From Cercis canadensis (Eukaryota > Streptophyta > Magnoliopsida > Fabales > Fabaceae): a DNA stretch of 64,000 bases. Below, in pieces: positions 22,437 through 34,159 of this stretch. A program made the translations under genes and the position numbers. The stretch lies in NCBI GenBank assembly GCA_003255065.1, contig QAOA01003202.1, positions 467,791-531,790 on the forward strand, given 5' to 3'. How positions within the stretch are numbered: position 1 is the stretch's first letter; the number at the start of each line of letters is the position of its first letter. Below the pieces are notes generated by a model. The model did not search any database, was not told the origin of the DNA, and saw only the letters and a list, made by a program, of their open reading frames with translations.

Positions 22437-23485
22437 AATAGGCAAAGAAGAATAGGATTTGACTTCATTTAAGAGATAGAGAGAAGAAGAAAGAGAAAGT
22501 TAAAGAAAGAAAGAAAAAGTGAATGAAGAAAATTCAATCGGATCAAATACAATTTTAACGTTTGTAAGGACTCTTTTCATTTTAGTTTAAAAAAGAAAAA
22601 TTAAACATAGAACTAAACCAAACCAAGTAGAGTTGATCGGTTTGGGGTAAAATCCATCGAACCGGACTAATTACACCCGCACTTAAAAACCTCCCCAAAC
22701 AGAGTGGCCTTAATTTATAATTTTGATGTTCTCATAGGTATAAATTCTAATTCCCAAACTTCTTAAATTTTTACTGGATAACCAATGTCTACTTTGGTTA
22801 ACATGTAATAAAATGATTGGTGTTAAATGAGGTTTGACATGCCCATTCATACAAAAAGCACTTGAGAAACCTCCATTTATCCTTACTTTGTTCTTGGCAA
22901 AACAATAGCTCAATAGTGTAGGTTAAAAAAAAAAAAAAACTACAATCACAAAAATTATGCCAACCATTTCTTTTGACCAGCCCATTTCTTACATTAACTT
23001 TACTTAATCTTATTTTATTGAATAAACATATGACAACTTTACAAACAAGTAATTGATCTTTACTACCTGAACTAATTTCCATTGGTTTTCTACTTTAATA
23101 TTATAAATAGATATCTCAAGTAGTACCCACTGCATATTCCACAATTTTATTTTTTTATATGAGCATATATTCCGTAGTTTTGTAATTTTGATTTGAGCAC
23201 AGTTGACACATAGAGATAATATTTTTTACCTGTAGACAACTTACTCCATATACTAAATTGCCAACTTATTTTAAAATGTGAGCTAAGCCTAAGCTGCATC
23301 AAAACACAATGTTTATAATATATGCTTCTACAAAAGCGCATATGGGCCTCGAAACTCTTGGCATATTGTGTAGCACGGACAAACCAAACCAATAGGCTAT
23401 GATGAGGATAGCTCACAACATTTATTCCATAATTATTAAGATTTTTGAGTTGAAGATGCTGATGTTGGTTGGCTAGTTTCTATCC
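22437..23485. other. intergenic sequence 3' of the SDR exon
   Basis: GA-rich then AT-rich sequence. The part next to 23486 is probably the 3' UTR of the minus-strand SDR gene. A CGGTTTGG/CCGAACCGG-like stretch near 22640-22670 resembles the ends of the hAT-like element at 36106 but has no partner here. No other coding signal. Confidence 0.4.
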
Positions 23486-23659
23486 TTAGATGCCATTCAC
23501 TGTGAGTCCTCCATCAATACAAATGGTTTGTCCTGTTATGTAGGAAGCTGCAGGTAAGCAGAGGAAGGACACTAAGGAAGACACCTCATTCGGTTCTCCG
23601 ATTCGTCCGAGAGGGGTTCTTGATATAAAACTCGCTAGAAGGTTTTCATCTTTGAGGTC
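23486..23659 (-). CDS. last exon of a tropinone-reductase-like SDR (partial)
   Basis: On the minus strand, an acceptor (TTTGTAG, complement at 23660-23666) opens 58 codons ending TAA. The peptide includes [20 protein letters not shown], then [12 protein letters not shown] and DGGLTVNG. This is the diagnostic C-terminus of plant tropinone-reductase-like NADP-dependent short-chain dehydrogenases. Family members are about 260-270 residues, so three quarters of the protein, including the Rossmann glycine motif and the YxxxK site, should lie upstream (higher coordinates). Only 153 bases of intron-like sequence remain before an N at 23813, after which unit 2 begins. The rest of the gene is missing from this window. 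Confidence 0.85.
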   Translation of the reverse strand, partial: DLKDENLLASFISRTPLGRIGEPNEVSSLVSFLCLPAASYITGQTICIDGGLTVNGI

Positions 23660-23813
23660 CTACAAAGAAAAATTCAATTCAAATCATAATCACATGAATA
23701 AAGACCTACTACAAGAAAATAGTAGATTTCTCACAGTTTTCATATAGCTTTTTTCACAAATTGTTTTGGTGAGAAAGTTCTCAGAGTCTCATAAAAATCA
23801 TGAAAAAATTAAN

Positions 23814-26800
23814 GTTTTATCTATTGCCACAAAGAGAAACCGTTTGCTATGTCAGCACTAAACTGACAAAATTATAACCCAAGGTAATGACATAGACCCA
23901 ATTAAAAAAAAAATTGAACTATAAGGATTCCAAAAGAAAAAAAAAATTATAAGAATCTGATTCAAAATTCGTTAAAACTATAAGAACATGCATTACATTT
24001 AAACCTATTTAATAAGCCTTATGTTTGCTTGCTTAATAGGTCTCTAGGTCTTTCATACTCCCCAACTCTCACCTCTTGGCTCCCTCTACTTCTCCATGAC
24101 TACTTTGAGTCACAGTATAGAGTGTGTATATACTCAAGTCAAATACTAAAATTGCCCAAGATAGCATAGGTGGCCACTTGTAGTCTTTTCTGATCACTGC
24201 CAAATTGTTTTGCTTATGATGTCTAGTGATTATTGTGAGAAGTAAAATACATTTTTGCATTTTGTAGTTATTATATTTATATATATAATTATTATGTATA
24301 AAATATATGATTATTTTATTATATATAATTATTATGTTTAAATATAAATATAATAACTATATATTAAATAAAATAATCACATAATGTTAATGTATATTTT
24401 AATTATTTTATATAAGGTGACAGACACTTACATTTGCCTTTGAAACTTTTTAATCTTTTCTTTTAAGTATTAGAAGAATAATTATATTTCTTTTCTTACT
24501 TAATCAAGAAACTTTATTTTAACACAAAAAAGTTATTCTTCAAGAAAAATATGTAAAGGAGGCAATGACTAGTGAGTTCCTCACAGACTCCACAAACTTT
24601 GAAAGAACCAGCCCATCTTGTCCGAGATCATTGAGCTATTATATATTATCAAATTGAACTTTTCTAACCAATAAGAAAATCGTTATAATAAAAAAGATTA
24701 TCTAACGTCATCATCCATCAACAATGGGAGACAAACTCCAGGAAGTGCTCAGCCTCACACAGATCCTGCTCAAACCATGCATGTCCACAACTTTCAGCAG
24801 CAAAGTGATTTATTTAACTGTTTCTAGTCTTGTAGGGTACATGAAATGATGCAATAAATCTCGTAGTGATCATGGAAAATTAGTTTTGGATGAGAGTGAG
24901 GAAGGCTTGGACAAATAAAGAAGGTCCCAAACTTTATATCAATTTCTTTTTAGACATTTGTGTCCCTCAATAGTCTATATATACTAATAATTTTAGATGG
25001 ACCAGCTACATGCGTTTGTGTGGTCTTGCAAGGAAAACACTAACTGGAACATAGCACTAAGAAGAAGGATTATTATGCTTTGTAACAGAAGCATGGATGT
25101 CCGATCCAATCTTGGTGACATGGTGGGAGGCGCGCACCCGTGTCTAAGAGCCATGGTTGAGTTGAGGATCGGTTGGGATGAGGCATAATTGGCCTTCGAT
25201 GAACGCTTGGGACAAAGGTACAATGAAAAATCTTGAATTTTACATTTTTTTTTAAAACTCAAGATATTTTATTTAAGAGGGTTCCATACAATTTACTTGA
25301 AAAAGAAAAATGAATGATCAAGCATAGCCTCTAAGCTATTTAGATTCATTAATTTTCCTTGTATTTTGATTTTATTTAAAAGTTAAATAAAGGGACAAGT
25401 ATTTTTTTTTTTTTTTTATTGAGACAAAAGGGGATTTTAAACTATTAGGTGAATTTTATGTGAGGTGAATCTTGAGGTAATGTCAAAAGTTTAAATTCTG
25501 TTTGAAGCACTAGTGACCAGGGGATGTCGAAGTCTGAGTGAAAATTAATTTCACATTAAAAGTATAGGAATCACCTTGTGAAAAAAAAAGGTTTTAAAGA
25601 AAAGAAAAAGAAACAACTAGAACAACAAGCAATAGAAAGGGAAAGAAAACAAAATAAGGGGTTGCCAGCAGAGAGATTTGAGAGATAAGATGAACTGTGT
25701 ATTGCCAATTATTCTTTATTATTTCTTCTTTACTGCACGTACGTATTAATTTTCATATTCTTTCTTGTATTTTAAATCAAACTTTGATTTGGATTTTCCA
25801 ATTATTGCACTTGGACTGCAGTTTGATGATATCCCATTCATCAAAGGAATGAAATTGAATTTGCTTCTTCATTCTTGTTTCCCTTTGCCTTTATTCTTGC
25901 TGCCTTTCTTCACTTATTCCACTTTTTCACATGGTTAGACTCAAGATACCTTTTGGCAAGTTCATATTCGGAAACAGACCGAACAATATCACAGCAGAGC
26001 AAAAGTAAAAAGAAATGAAAACAAATTTTGGATTATATTCTTTTAGCTTTAGGTGTTCACATAAAATTTTAGTGTAGTATGAATTTGAAACCTATAACTC
26101 TGAGAATGACTATATGCTACAATTCTTTTAAAGTTGGGGTAATACTAGCTACTACCTCCTTCAAAACTTCTATTTTGAATCAAATTAGTGTGCATTTTTG
26201 GACCAATTATGAAGTTCTTGTGAATGAGAGTGATTCAATTTGAGTCAAACAATTAAATACTAAAAAAAAATTACAAAAATTGGATGAAACAAAAAAATTG
26301 AAGAAAAAGTGTATGGGAAAGAGCACTTTTTTCCTTTTGGCTTAATTTATTTATCTTAGCTAGTTAACTCACACAAATGACATTGATTTTACAAGGGTTT
26401 TGTAATAAGTCTTAAAATTATTTCTCAGACATCTCAAATAATTAGTTTTGGTAGCTAGTGTCTTGTTATGTTAGATAGAAAACTATTTTTGATCCTTTAC
26501 TTAATAACTTAAGCTTTTAGGTTGAGTTGATTTTTGACATGATATTAGAATCTCTTTAACCAAACGGTGATCGAATCTTAAACTTTTGGGTCGAATCGAT
26601 TCTTGACACATTATACTTGCAATTGCATGTGGCTATAATTGCGATATCTTGTCTCTACATTCTTATCATTCTAATCATTAATGGTGCCCCAATAAAGAAA
26701 TATGGCTTAGAATGAATGGGTTCCTTACTTCCTCCCTTTTCAACAAAGATTGTTTGTCATTAACGTTTCATGTTCACATCACAAAAGGACAGAATGAGGT

Positions 26801-28432
26801 AGTATTATAGATAAACTACCTATAACACAAACATGCACAAAGCTTTTATATGAATTTAGGTGACCCTACATGAATTTAATTTTGGAACGAAATTTACACC
26901 AATCTGTATCCACAAACATACAATACAAAATTGGTTCTTTCTCGCAATATATGGAACCAAATTTACAAAAGTGAACATGAACCATTAGAAAAGATAATAT
27001 CCTTTTGAACTGAAATCGACTCTCAAATTTAATTGGGGTCACGGATCGAAGGAAAAGGGCAGCAAGGAGTACACACACAAGAAACACGAGAAGAAAAACC
27101 ATCATTTGTCACAAAAAGTGTATACACTAATCCAAAATTATTACCACACGCAAAATATTTGATCACAAAGAGATTTGTGACAGAGAATAATTTTTAACTA
27201 CAATGTTTTACTCAAATTTAGACTTGTGAAATTTCTTAACTAAGTTATTATAAATATTTATGTCACCACAAATGAATAATTCTTTCGTGGTTCAATTTTT
27301 TGAAAATTACATTCAATTAAAAAAATTATAAAATTGGTTATTTATGTATAATGGATTTTTATTGGATATGGATATATTGGACAATGTGATTTTAATCTTG
27401 GAGTACATGCTTGAAATTGAAGATTAGTATATTGCACTTGAAAACTGTAAACATATATATTACAATCTATCCTAATTTTGTAACCTTGATTATATAATAG
27501 CTGCCAATATCAAATTATGTAACTAGTAAATTAAGAGTCAACTATAAATAATATTGCATATTTTATAAGACATGTACAATTCAAAATTTTTAAAGTGGGC
27601 TTCTTTTATATATATATACATGTTTTGCATGTAACTTCACTTTTAACACCTCTAGCTTTGTTACCAAAAGAGAACACCTCTACCTTTAGAATTGCTAGTA
27701 ACACATGCTATGCTGATTACAAGTGAATTAATTCTTTTCTTAGTTAGTAAGTCTTAGAAAGCTACGTACTCAGTGGTAGAGCCATGAAAAAATTCTTGTT
27801 GGGGCCAATGTATTAATTTAACTAAAGTCAAAGGCTAATTATCTAATTAAAAAATTCTTTGTAAAAATAGAATCTTTTTATTTATTTATTTTATTTTAGT
27901 GGGGCCGAGGATTAGTCGGAGCCTATGTCACTGCACCTATTATCACAATTTTTTTTTTTTTTTTTTTTTTTAATTTTAACGGCAAGTATACATTCAAACC
28001 AATTTTCGTTTACCAAAATTAAGTTTATCTTCAAACAATCATAGGGTAAGTTACTATGATCATAAAATGTCTTTTGAGCATAAGTAAGTTGAAGAAGCAT
28101 CAAAGCTGATAACTATTAGAGGTAAGAGTTTCATTAACAAAATTCTTGATGTTGGAGATGTTGAAGGAGCAATGTAAAACCATGGTGGGGGCCAAGTTTG
28201 GTGAGGAAGAAGCAAGAGAAGACGCTGCATGTTAAAGCAGTAGGGATAAGATTGAAAGTATGGGAATTTTCGGAGGCTAGATGGCGATTTGATACCATGT
28301 GGACTATCGTGAAAACTACGTGTACCACTGAAAAAGATCACAAATATTTATATACAAGATACACTGTCTTTGTCTTATACATAGCACAATCCTAATCACA
28401 TTAGGTTTATACAAAAGATAACCTAACCCTAA
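23814..28432. repeat. unit 2 upstream block, near-identical to 40317-44957
   Basis: Starts immediately after an N and aligns almost base for base with 40317-44957. Visible differences are small indels and scattered substitutions. From about 25324 it is also homologous to unit 1 from 4893. No convincing gene was found. It contains an AT-rich palindromic stretch (24270-24420), a short unrecognised ORF (24997-25188) conserved in unit 3, and the hydrophobic ORF at 26866-27105. Without the copia, solo LTR and other unit 1 inserts, it preserves their empty sites. Confidence 0.85.
26866..27105 (-). other. unrecognised ORF with signal-peptide-like start, unit 2
   Basis: 79 codons starting MMVFLLVFLVCVLLAALFL, then a polar Cys-containing tail. 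An equal-length copy is at 43362-43601 with one visible change (R/S). Unit 1 keeps only the first 28 codons. No family recognised, no flanking splice sites examined in detail. It may be a chance ORF preserved by recent duplication. Confidence 0.25.
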
Positions 28433-28624
28433 TGGGACTCTATCAGATGTTATTAACATAGAATAAAAATTTCCTTTCTCTCCCTTGTGATCTATATGAT
28501 AACATTTGTTACTAGCAAGAAAAAATAGTGTAAAATAGGTGTATTAGAAACATATTTGCAAGTAGTTTTATCCTTGATAAGTATTGTATTGTAACAAGAA
28601 ACATTGTGAAACATCTTTTTCAGC
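28298..28624 (-). repeat. possible old LTR relic
   Basis: Read on the minus strand, this ends in CCACA followed by TGGTATCA (28290-28297), resembling an LTR end plus initiator-Met PBS, and starts TGCTGAAAAAGATG. It contains a TATATAAATA box. Copies are in unit 1 (split by the TGTAC copia element) and unit 3 (truncated at 44957). No polyprotein is recognisable beyond a short leader. Confidence 0.3.
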
Positions 28625-30696
28625 AGTTCTAGAGAATAAACACTTGCAAAAGGTGATTAATTTTTTTAAAGAAAAAAAATAGTAGAGGCTTAGGATTCCC
28701 AAAAGCAATTCGCTTTTTTAGTTTACAAAGCAAAAGTATAATGCAAAGTCATAATAATTTAGACCAAGAAGCTAAAAAAATAATAACAGAATGTTTACAA
28801 CAAAAGTTATTACTCCGAGACTAAAGTGCTTATTGAATGATACATTTTTTACGAGACAATATCGTAGTTATTGATGTGAAAAATAATTAATTTTAAGTAT
28901 TTACTGAATGATACCTTTTTGATGAGACAACATTACAGTTATTGATATAAAAAATAATTAATCTTAATCGTTAAAAATAAACAATAAATATTAAATATTT
29001 TCATATTCACAATTGTGATATTGTCATATAAAAAATGTATCACATATCTCCTTAACATCATAAAATCCCCTAAATCTACACACTGTAAAAAAATTAATCC
29101 GTCAAATCATCCTCAGCTGGGACAAGATAACAAATCCCCTTGGTGTCTCTTCTCTAGTCTTTATCCGAATGGGGAATAAATTAAGCGAGCGTCTTGTGGT
29201 TCTCCACGTCCTTCGCCAAGGGAATAAAGTGTTTTTGTTGCACTTTCCCAACGCACAACTCTTGATATTACTCCATGTGTCTTCCCTCTTAGCTTCTACA
29301 CTTGTCTTTATTTTTTTCTGTTGGGACATTTTGTGCATTCATTTTAGAAGTAATTTCATAGAAACTTAGAATGAAAGTTTATAATTTTAGTATTTGATCT
29401 GAGATTTCAAATTTTAAAAAATATTAAGTTTTCTTGAGAATCAATATCAATGTAAATTAATAGACTGACTTCTATTTTAATAACCATAATACTTAGAATG
29501 GAGTAAAAAGTATGAGTGAGTGATTTTTTTTCGCTTGAATATTTAAAAACTTCATGTTCCAGACATTTCATTCATGCTATTCCTGTCATTTACGTTTTCG
29601 TAAGATTATAAAGTACAAAGTTTAGAGTTTTTTGAACATTAGGAAAATGAAACAAAAATGTTCTTTTGAGCTCATTTTAGAAATTTCTCGATACCGAAAA
29701 GTTTTGATTTTTTTTTTCTGATTTGGAAAAGTTTGAAATTTTAGGGAATGGAGTAAAAAGTATGAGTAAGTGATTCGAATGGTTCATTAGAGTAATATGA
29801 TTGATATAAATTTATTATACTTTACTTTGATATTGATGACTAATTTATTTGATAAGAACAATATATATATATATATACTTTGCTATGAAGTAACATTCAA
29901 TAAAATATATATATATATCTTTGCTATGAAGTAACATTCAATAATTAATCGATTTTTTCTTATTTAACAAAGATGCATCAGAAAATTTGTCAAGATTTAT
30001 AAATGATATTGGATAAAATAAAGCAATGAAAAACATTGATTTACATCTAATAGTATTTATAAGTTGATATCATTTTTAACAAAACATTTGGGTAAATATC
30101 ATTTTTCGTTTAAAAATTACAAAGCTTAACGGAAATCATCCTATTAAAGAGGTTTTTAACCAATCACCTATAAACAGGGAAAGGTGGGATACTATATTTA
30201 AGAGAAAAACAACACTTGGTTGCTGCTGAGCAAGAAGCCAAAGTCTTCCGTTACTTCTGGGTAGGCAGGTGACCAAAAGGCTATGCGCATTACCATTATC
30301 AATTTTGGCGATAAGCGTACACTTTATCTTTATCCTTTATTACTACCTTTATTACAAAAAATGATATCTCCCTAATATAGTAACACCACAATTATTAATA
30401 TGAAATCATTTAATTTTATTAATTTATTTTTAAAAGCCAAAATTAATTATTTTTTCTATCAACGACTATGATGCTGCTATATCAAGTAGCATTCTTTTTT
30501 TTTTTTTTTTTTNTTTTTTTCTTGGATAAGTATATAGAGTAGCATTCTAGTTGGTGGTAGAAAGGGAAATAACAGGTCCCACAAAAAAAACACTAAAAGA
30601 TTGTGGTGGATGACCTCTACACCATTATATTCATTCATTCATTCATTCATTTTCTTAATCTCATCACAAATTATACAATACGTATCTACTTGTCTC
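28625..30696. other. unit 2 sequence upstream of AVT1 gene 2
   Basis: No gene. Aligns with 14405-15992 and with 45388-46731 plus 58971-59890. It keeps the single TTAAAGTAA-like site (ATTAGAGTAATATGATTG, about 29787) that is duplicated around the Pack-MULE in unit 3. It has local duplications (two TATATATCTTTGCTATGAAG copies near 29870-29930), a poly-T run broken by an N (30498-30520), and an ATTC tetranucleotide run (30628-30652). Confidence 0.6.
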
Positions 30697-30697
30697 C

Positions 30698-30706
30698 ATA
30701 TAAATA
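30698..30706 (+). promoter_or_regulatory. putative TATA box of AVT1 gene 2
   Basis: ATATAAATA about 100 bp before the ATG, at the position of the gene 1 box but with the first T changed (TCCATATAAA against TCTATATAAA). Confidence 0.5.
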
Positions 30707-30801
30707 AGATAGCAAACTTTCTAGCATCTTCCAAGCAGACATAGCTCTTCTTTCTTTATTTAAACTTTCCTACACACTTGCTCACTCCACTCTAAGTACT
30801 C

Positions 30802-33800
30802 ATGGATGGCAAGGAGGGTTTTTTCAAGACCTGTTTTCATGGCATTAATGGAATTTCAGGTACGTTCTACCATTATTTTCTTCTCTCTACGATTACTGGT
30901 GTTTGGTTTGTATTTTACATTTGTAAGTTTCATATTTTTAGGATTCTCTATAAGGGGAAGTTTTCATTGTTCATGCCCACGGTTACTGAAAAACGATAGT
31001 ATAAACATGGCTGAAGAAATTTTATTGTTTTTCTATGAGTCTACCTGGGCTTAACTTCCATCATCGTCATGAATCGCCATGTAGCCTTGTCGGCATATGC
31101 CTTTTCATTTTCTGTCTTTTTCTTCATCTTTCTTCTTCCTCACTTTTCCTTTTGCTCTTTCTTTCTTTCCTTTCCTTCTACATGCTTTTGGTTGTGAGAA
31201 GGCAAGTGAATTAAGTGGTTGGCTTCATAGTTAGAAACATATAGTTGTAAGTAAGAGCGAAGATGACTAGCCCAAATCATAACCAAAGCCGGGAGACACT
31301 CACACATAAATGGAGTACTACATAGTCTTTATGTTTACTTTGGTTTAGGAAAAGAAAAATACAGTACCTCTTTAAAGCTACAACAATATAACATTTATTT
31401 CAAAATACCAAAATTTGATTAGAGGTGTGAAGTTTGAACTTTTGATCCTTCTTGAACTCAAAAGAAAAAAGAAAAAAAAAACATTAATACATATAATCTC
31501 ATAATTTTGAAATTTTAGTTCGATCTAATGGTGGGACTCAATCCAAAATACTAAAATTGGCAGTTTTCATCTATTGAAAGATCAAAATTTATTTATCGTT
31601 AGATCAATGTGAAATTTTATAAGTAGGTTCACAAGACGTAACTATTTAATCTAAATGGTAAGATTATGAATAACAGAACTTTACACACTAAATTAGACTT
31701 CAGAAATTTTGACTCAAAGATGATATTACCAAAATTGCATATTTTCTGAATATAGAGGGATTAAATCGTTTATTTTTAAATAAGAGAGACCAAAAAGTCC
31801 AAGTTGTTAACCAAAGTTAAAAAAAAAAAAGGATCAATACATATAATCTCATAAATTTGAAATTTTAGTTCCATCCAATGGTGGGACTCAACCCAAAATA
31901 CTAAAATTGGCAGTTTTCATCTATTGAAAGATTGAAATTTATTTACCGTTAGATCAAGGTGAAATTTTATAGGTAGGTTCACAAGATGTAACTATTTAAT
32001 CTAAATGGTGAGATTATGAATAACAGAACTTTACACATTGAATTAGACTTCAGAAATTTTGACTCAAAGAAGAAATGACCAAAATTGTATATTTTCTGAA
32101 TATAGAGGGATTAAATCGTTTATTTTTAAACAAGAGAGATCAAAAAGTCCAAGTTGTTAACCAAAGTTACAGTTAAGTCTTTTTTGATATGAAGATACAT
32201 CTTACTTTAAAGTTTAGGGTGAAGCAACTTTTTATTTATTCATTAGTTATTTCCTCAAATTTTAATTTTTTATCCAATCGCACCCTCTCTTATTTAGTAA
32301 TTATATAAATACAATTGCTTGTAGATTTTTTATTTTTTTTCAAGTCCAACAAAAGTAGTATTCTGTCAATAAGTTTTACTCGCTTAACTGTTATTCAGTT
32401 TAAATAATGTACAGTTATGTATATGAAAGTTGTTTGGACGATTTAATTCAAAGTCCAAAAGTTGTAACATGCACTTTTGTCTTTTCTTTTTGGCCTTGAA
32501 CATATACCTTTCTTTTGTAGTTAGAAAATAAAATCACTCATCCTTTGAATTGTAAGAGAAATTTAAACTCCTATGGTTTTGTTTCTCAGGAATTGGGATA
32601 GTTTCTATTCCATATGCACTAGCATCAGCAGGATGGCTTAGCTTGATATTTCTCTTCTTTATAGCAGCTGCAGCCTATTACACAGGTTTATTGATTCAAA
32701 GATGCATGGAGAAGGATTCCACCATCAAATCCTTCCCTGATATTGGCCAACGAGCATTTGGAGATAAGGGAAGGTTAATGGTAAACATTGCCATGAATTG
32801 TGAACTTTACTTGGTGGTAACAGGTTACCTCATTCTAGAAGGAGACAACTTAAACAAATTGATATCCAATGTTCATGTGGCGATAGGAGGGATCCGAATC
32901 AGCGGAACACAATGCTTTGTTCTAATTACTGCCCTTATAATTTTGCCTACAGTTTGGTTGCAAGACTTGAGTCTCCTTTCTTATGTCTCTGCTACTGGGG
33001 CTTTGGCTTCTATTGTCTTTCTCTGTGCTATTTTTTTGAATGGTGCTTTTGATGGAACTGGATTTCATCGCAAAGGGACGCTTTTTCAGTGGAAAGGAAT
33101 TCCTGCTGCTGTTAGCTTATATGCTTTCTGTTACAGTTCTCATCCGGTCTTCCCCACCTTATACAATTCTATGAGAAACAAACATCAATTCTCTTATGTA
33201 AGTACAAAAAACTTGATGGTGAAATTGTTTATGATATTTTTGAGTAAATTAAATTGATGATATTACAAAAATCTTCTTTCTTATTTTTTGAAATTGCACA
33301 TGCATTGCTTATATCAATTTTAAGTTTAACCATAACAGAAAGAAGATTTTGTTTAAGTTATGCTAATGTTTAAAATATGATAGATTTGTTTGAGTTTTGA
33401 AAATAAGAAAGGGTTATTGAGAGGATATGTATAATTTTGAAAACAAGATCAAGTGAAGTTTTATAATTTATAAAATGTAAGGGATATTTATATAAATTGA
33501 TCTTTATCTTTTAGAGTGAGGCAAGATTATATATAGAGGGAAGTGCATTAGCACTTTGATTTAAATTACTGAATTTTGCCCTTCTCTTTCTAGCTAATCC
33601 CTTTTCTTTTCTCCTTCTAATGCTTTGATTGTAGGTCCTGCTTCTATGCTTTTTGTTATGTACCCTTGTGTATGCAGCAACGGCTATTCTGGGATACTTA
33701 ATGTTTGGACGACAGGTTCAATCAGAGATAACTTTAAATCTTCCAAAAGGAAAAATAAGCTCACAAGTAGCAATCTATACCACCTTGATCAGTCCTATAA

Positions 33801-34159
33801 CCAAATATGCCTTGATGCTTACTCCAATTGTAGATGCTGCAAAATCTATGCTTCCATCTCAGTACACAAAGAAAAGACTCACACATTTTCTACTCAGTAC
33901 CACCTTGCTGATCAGCACTATTGTTGTTGCCCTCACCGTTCCCTTTTTCGGATATCTCATGTCGCTAGTTGGAGCATTATTAAGTGTCTCAGCTTCATTT
34001 CTAGTCCCATGTGTGTGCTACTTGAAGATTTCAGGCACTTATCGAAGATTTGGATTTGATTCCATTATCAATTATGCAATAATCTTAATGGGGATTTCAG
34101 TTGCAGCAGTAGGCACCTATACGTCTCTCAGAGAAATAATTAGCCATTTACAAAAATGA
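30802..34159 (+). CDS. AVT1: AVT1-like vacuolar amino acid transporter, gene 2
   Basis: Exons 30802-30859, 32590-33197 and 33635-34159 join to 396 codons with the same splice sites as gene 1. The predicted protein is identical to gene 1 except Leu for Met early in exon 3 (LLLCFL) and Leu for Val in KKRLTHF. It is an AAAP permease of the AVT1 type with about ten membrane segments, and family knowledge suggests proton-coupled amino acid transport at the vacuole membrane. Intron 1 is 1730 bp against 737 bp in gene 1, mainly because of two 333-bp direct repeats (31487-31819 and 31837-32169). Intron 2 is nearly identical to that of gene 1. The coding sequence shows no disruption. Confidence 0.9.
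31487..32169. repeat. tandem repeat in intron 1 of gene 2, period 350
   Basis: Two copies of an approximately 333-bp sequence beginning ACATATAATCTCATAA and ending AAGTTGTTAACCAAAG, separated by an A-rich joint. Gene 1 lacks both. Gene 3 keeps only the preceding 50 bases or so, up to the A run. Confidence 0.85.

Noticed and set aside
24997..25188. 63-codon ORF (MDQLHAFVWSC start), also at 41511-41702, preceded by a TATATATA-like box
   Set aside because: Conservation is explained by the recent duplication. No domain, no splice context and an overlapping antisense ORF of similar length, so not called as a gene.
28060..28395. ORFs of 93, 64 and 65 codons repeated at 44585-44920
   Set aside because: They overlap each other on both strands in an old LTR/leader relic, with no recognisable domain. 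Conservation reflects the block duplication.
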